Translations under genes and position numbers: made by a program
In this document: positions 5,833 to 7,822 of the stretch, in pieces
Numbering within the stretch: position 1 is the stretch's first letter
Layout of the letters: each line of letters begins with the position of its first letter
Assembly: GCA_903920415.1 (NCBI GenBank)
Contig: CAIXMD010000209.1
Location: 1 to 7,822 of the forward strand
DNA from: an uncultured Desulfomonile sp.
GTDB lineage: Bacteria; Desulfobacterota; Desulfomonilia; Desulfomonilales; Desulfomonilaceae
Reading direction: 5' to 3'
Length of the DNA: 7,822 nucleotides
The notes under the pieces: model-generated
Databases searched by the model: none
What the model saw: only the letters and a program-made list of their open reading frames with translations
Told to the model about the DNA's origin: nothing

Positions 5833-6276
5833 ATGGACATCCAAGACAGACAACTTTTGAATGAAATCCAAACTGATTTTCCCGTAGAACCTCATCCTTA
5901 CCGGGTGCTCGGGGACAGAATCGGCATGGATGAGGCCGAGGTCCTCTCTCGTATTACTAACCTTAGGGAAGAGGGAATCATTAGGCGTATGGGAGCTTCC
6001 ATCAATTCCAGGCGGATAGGCTTTGTGAGTACGCTGCTGGCCGCTCGGGTACCTAGAGAGAAATTTGATTCATTCGTTGAGATTGTAAATTCTTGTCCGG
6101 GGGTTACTCATAACTACGAACGGAGACACGAATATAATGTCTGGTTCACCCTTATTGCTCAATCTGAAGGTGAAAAGAAAGACATTATCCGTGACCTTAC
6201 TGTGAGAACAGGCATACGAATACTGGAATTCCCCGCTGAAAAAATTTTCAAGATCAGGGTGGATTTCAGATTTTAG
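5833..6276 (+). CDS. ahbA: Siroheme decarboxylase subunit, AsnC/Lrp-fold (AhbA/AhbB/NirD family)
   Basis: 147 residues with an AsnC-like winged helix (about 1-60) and an Lrp-type ligand domain. The family removes two acetate carboxyls from siroheme, giving didecarboxysiroheme for heme (Ahb) or heme d1 (Nir). Family motifs are GIIRRMGASI (48-57), GVTHNYERRHEYNVWFTL (90-107) and LEFPAEKIFKIRVDF (131-145), which separate it from true Lrp regulators. The opening MDIQDRQLLNEIQTDFPVE favours AhbA over AhbB, but the two are paralogues and the symbol is tentative. Characterised enzymes are AhbA-AhbB heterodimers; no partner gene lies here. The ATG at 5833 is the natural N-terminus, with only a weak AGG (5825-5827). 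The 84-base gap to the preceding signalling gene has no convincing promoter or terminator. It ends 54 bases before the convergent lipA stop. Confidence 0.83.
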   Translation: MDIQDRQLLNEIQTDFPVEPHPYRVLGDRIGMDEAEVLSRITNLREEGIIRRMGASINSRRIGFVSTLLAARVPREKFDSFVEIVNSCPGVTHNYERRHEYNVWFTLIAQSEGEKKDIIRDLTVRTGIRILEFPAEKIFKIRVDFRF

Positions 6277-6329
6277 TAATATACCGATGTGCATTCAAGC
6301 AAGTAACTTAATTACTCTAGGGCTTCGGC

Positions 6330-7241
6330 TTATCCCCTTCCCTTCGGACGGCAAGCAGTCTGCCCAGAGTAAAATCTATGAAGAGCAGTTCGATAAAGCC
6401 CTTCGGCCATGTAAGAACTGCGAACCAGCGGAGCTGATGCCACACCTGCGAAGCCGCGTTCAATAGCCTCACTTTGGAACTCCTTAAACTCCTCGGGAGT
6501 GACATAACGGAATACAGAGTGATGTTCCATAGATGGCGCCAGGTACTGTCCTAGAGTCAGTAACAGGCAACCGGCTTCCCTAAGGTCATCTAAGACGCTC
6601 AAGACCTCCTGTTTGGTCTCCCCCATACCCAGCATCAACCCTGACTTGGTGATTACACGAGGCGCACACGCACCAGAGCGTTTCAAAAGTTCGAGGGATC
6701 GTTGGTACTCCGCTTGAGGGCGAACCTGAGCATAGAGCCGGGGACATGTTTCCAAATTGTGGTTTATGACGTCCGGTTGTGATTCCAGGACAGCAGCCAA
6801 TGCATCCCAATTCCCGCCGAGATCCGAAATGAGAAGTTCCAAGCCTGCGCCGGGGCATTTCTCCCGTATGGCCTTTACTGTACCGACTATGTGTCCCGCG
6901 CCGCCATCTGGTAGATCATCGCGTGTCACCATTGTAACCACGAAGAAGCTTAAGCCCATCTGAGCAGCGGTGTCAGCAATTCTCCTGGGTTCGTCAAGGT
7001 CTGGGGGACAGACTGGAGAGTTATCCACTGAGCAAAATGTGCAATTCCTAGTACAATTGGGGCCCAGCAACAGAAACGTAGCGGTGCCTCGGCTGAAACA
7101 CTCCCACCGGTTGGGGCAGTGAGCCTCCGAACATACTGTGTACAGGGCCCTATCTCTTATCATTGACCGCAAGGCGGAACTTCGACCATCCGTGGGAAGC
7201 CCGCGTTTTAACCAAAAAGGTTTTCGTGCTGAAACGTCCAT
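6330..7241 (-). CDS. lipA: Lipoyl synthase (radical SAM)
   Basis: LipA inserts two sulfurs into a protein-bound octanoyl chain to make the lipoyl cofactor of 2-oxoacid dehydrogenases and the glycine cleavage H protein. With the ATG at 7241 it has 303 residues and begins MDVSARKPFWLKR, the usual family start. The auxiliary [4Fe-4S] cysteines are C37, C42 and C48 in CSEAHCPNRWEC; the radical-SAM motif CTRNCTFC supplies C63, C67 and C70; the C-terminal RSSY (about 274-277) holds the serine that ligates the auxiliary cluster. The middle contains VTMVTRDDLPDGGAGH and NLETCPRLYAQVRP, both typical. The enzyme is cytosolic and should be active. Another in-frame ATG at 7253 gives MLLN plus the same protein; neither has a strong ribosome site. 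Initiation far upstream at 7346 would overlap the glutamine synthetase gene and is unlikely. The gene follows glnA by 5-17 bases, suggesting one transcript. Confidence 0.95.
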   Translation of the reverse strand: MDVSARKPFWLKRGLPTDGRSSALRSMIRDRALYTVCSEAHCPNRWECFSRGTATFLLLGPNCTRNCTFCSVDNSPVCPPDLDEPRRIADTAAQMGLSFFVVTMVTRDDLPDGGAGHIVGTVKAIREKCPGAGLELLISDLGGNWDALAAVLESQPDVINHNLETCPRLYAQVRPQAEYQRSLELLKRSGACAPRVITKSGLMLGMGETKQEVLSVLDDLREAGCLLLTLGQYLAPSMEHHSVFRYVTPEEFKEFQSEAIERGFAGVASAPLVRSSYMAEGLYRTALHRFYSGQTACRPKGRG

Positions 7242-7258
7242 ATTTAGCAACATCCAAC

Positions 7259-7822
7259 CTAGATGTCGTAGTAGAGTGCGAACTCGTATGGATGCGGTCT
7301 CATTCGGATGGGGTTGAGTTCGGCGTTGGTTTTGTACTCGATCCACATTTCGATCGCATCCTGGGTGAACACATCGCCCATGAGAAGGAATTCCTGGTCC
7401 GCCTCTAGGGCTTTGAGGGCCTCGCCCAAGCTGCCGGGAGTTGAGGGCACACCCTGAAGTTCTTCGGGTGACAAGGCGTAAATGTCTTTGTCCAGAGGCT
7501 CACCAGGGTCAATCTTGTTTTGGATTCCGTCCAGGACTGCCATCAACAGGGCGCTGAAAGCCAGGTATCCGTTACATGACGGGTCTGGGGTCCGGTATTC
7601 TATCCTCTTGGTCTTGGGAGAAGCGCTGTACATGGGAATTCGGCAACAGGCAGAACGGTTCCGAGATGAGTAGGCGAGGTTCACCGGAGCTTCGAAACCA
7701 GGAACAAGCCTCTTGTAAGAATTCGTGGTGGGGTTGCAAATTCCGCAGAGGGCAGGCGCGTGCTTGAGAATTCCGCCTAGCGCCCACAGAGCCTCCTGAG
7801 ACAGGCCGGCATATTTGTCTCC
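7259..7822 (-). CDS. glnA: Glutamine synthetase type I, C-terminal part (5' end outside window)
   Basis: The last 187 residues of GlnA, which joins ammonia to glutamate using ATP in a dodecamer; the frame is open to the window edge. Recognisable blocks are NPTTNSYKRLVPGFEAPVNL (30-49 of the visible part), AYSSRNRSACCRIP (50-63) and KRIEYRTPDPSCNGYLA (72-88), the ATP and glutamate binding region of the enzyme. DKDIYALSPEE (111-121) aligns with the adenylylation loop of E. coli GSI (KNLYDLPPEE), with the target Tyr kept at visible residue 115. The end, RMRPHPYEFALYYDI, is the usual C-terminus with the HP-EF pattern. The stop is TAG at 7259-7261. The Tyr suggests control by covalent adenylylation (GlnE type), as in GSI-beta enzymes, but this is inference. 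It is intact as far as visible and is followed within 20 bases by lipA on the same strand. Confidence 0.96.
   Translation of the reverse strand, partial: GDKYAGLSQEALWALGGILKHAPALCGICNPTTNSYKRLVPGFEAPVNLAYSSRNRSACCRIPMYSASPKTKRIEYRTPDPSCNGYLAFSALLMAVLDGIQNKIDPGEPLDKDIYALSPEELQGVPSTPGSLGEALKALEADQEFLLMGDVFTQDAIEMWIEYKTNAELNPIRMRPHPYEFALYYDI

Noticed and set aside
6302..6316. Bidirectional terminator between the siroheme decarboxylase gene and lipA (AGTAA / TTACT)
   Set aside because: The stem is only five AT-rich pairs and has no T-run on either side.
7242..7346. Longer lipA beginning at 7346
   Set aside because: The extra 35 residues lie over the end of glnA and have no LipA similarity; the family start is MDVSARKPFWLKR at 7241.

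Overview
The window most likely comes from a moderate-GC, anaerobic deltaproteobacterium (Desulfobacterota, sulfate-reducer-like). This is inferred from an AhbA/AhbB/NirD-type siroheme decarboxylase, which marks the alternative heme route, next to a type I glutamine synthetase and a lipoyl synthase, and from many nucleotide-signalling and phosphorelay proteins. No species can be named from this sequence alone.

Layout. Bases 1-612 hold the end of a hybrid two-component protein: the tail of one receiver domain and a complete second receiver. Bases 613-1064 are non-coding. They contain several short perfect hairpins, a T9 tract and, at about 917-969, a decayed 3' portion of a tRNA gene (T-arm, acceptor strand and CCA), which is a plausible relic attachment site. 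A partner-switching pair follows: a STAS anti-sigma-factor antagonist (1065-1397) and an RsbW-like anti-sigma kinase (1456-1935). Behind an extended -10 promoter candidate is a PilZ protein with an HTH-like N-terminus (2116-2649).

The centre is a diadenylate cyclase fused to YbbR/CdaR repeats in one polypeptide (2867-4303). It is coupled by a 4-base ATGA overlap to a GAF-GAF protein whose C-terminal GGDEF domain has lost the catalytic signature (4300-5748). An AsnC-like siroheme decarboxylase subunit follows (5833-6276). On the minus strand and convergent with it is a glnA-lipA pair: lipoyl synthase (6330-7241) and the C-terminal 187 residues of glutamine synthetase (7259 to the window edge).

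How they fit. Positions 1065-5748 read as a signalling block on one strand: partner switching, a c-di-GMP-type receptor, c-di-AMP synthesis with its membrane regulator built in, and a probable cyclase-derived sensor. From 5833 onward the genes are core metabolism (heme, lipoate, nitrogen). The least ordinary features are the CdaA-YbbR fusion, its coupled degenerate GGDEF partner and the tRNA fragment. I see no CRISPR array, insertion sequence, toxin or phage gene.
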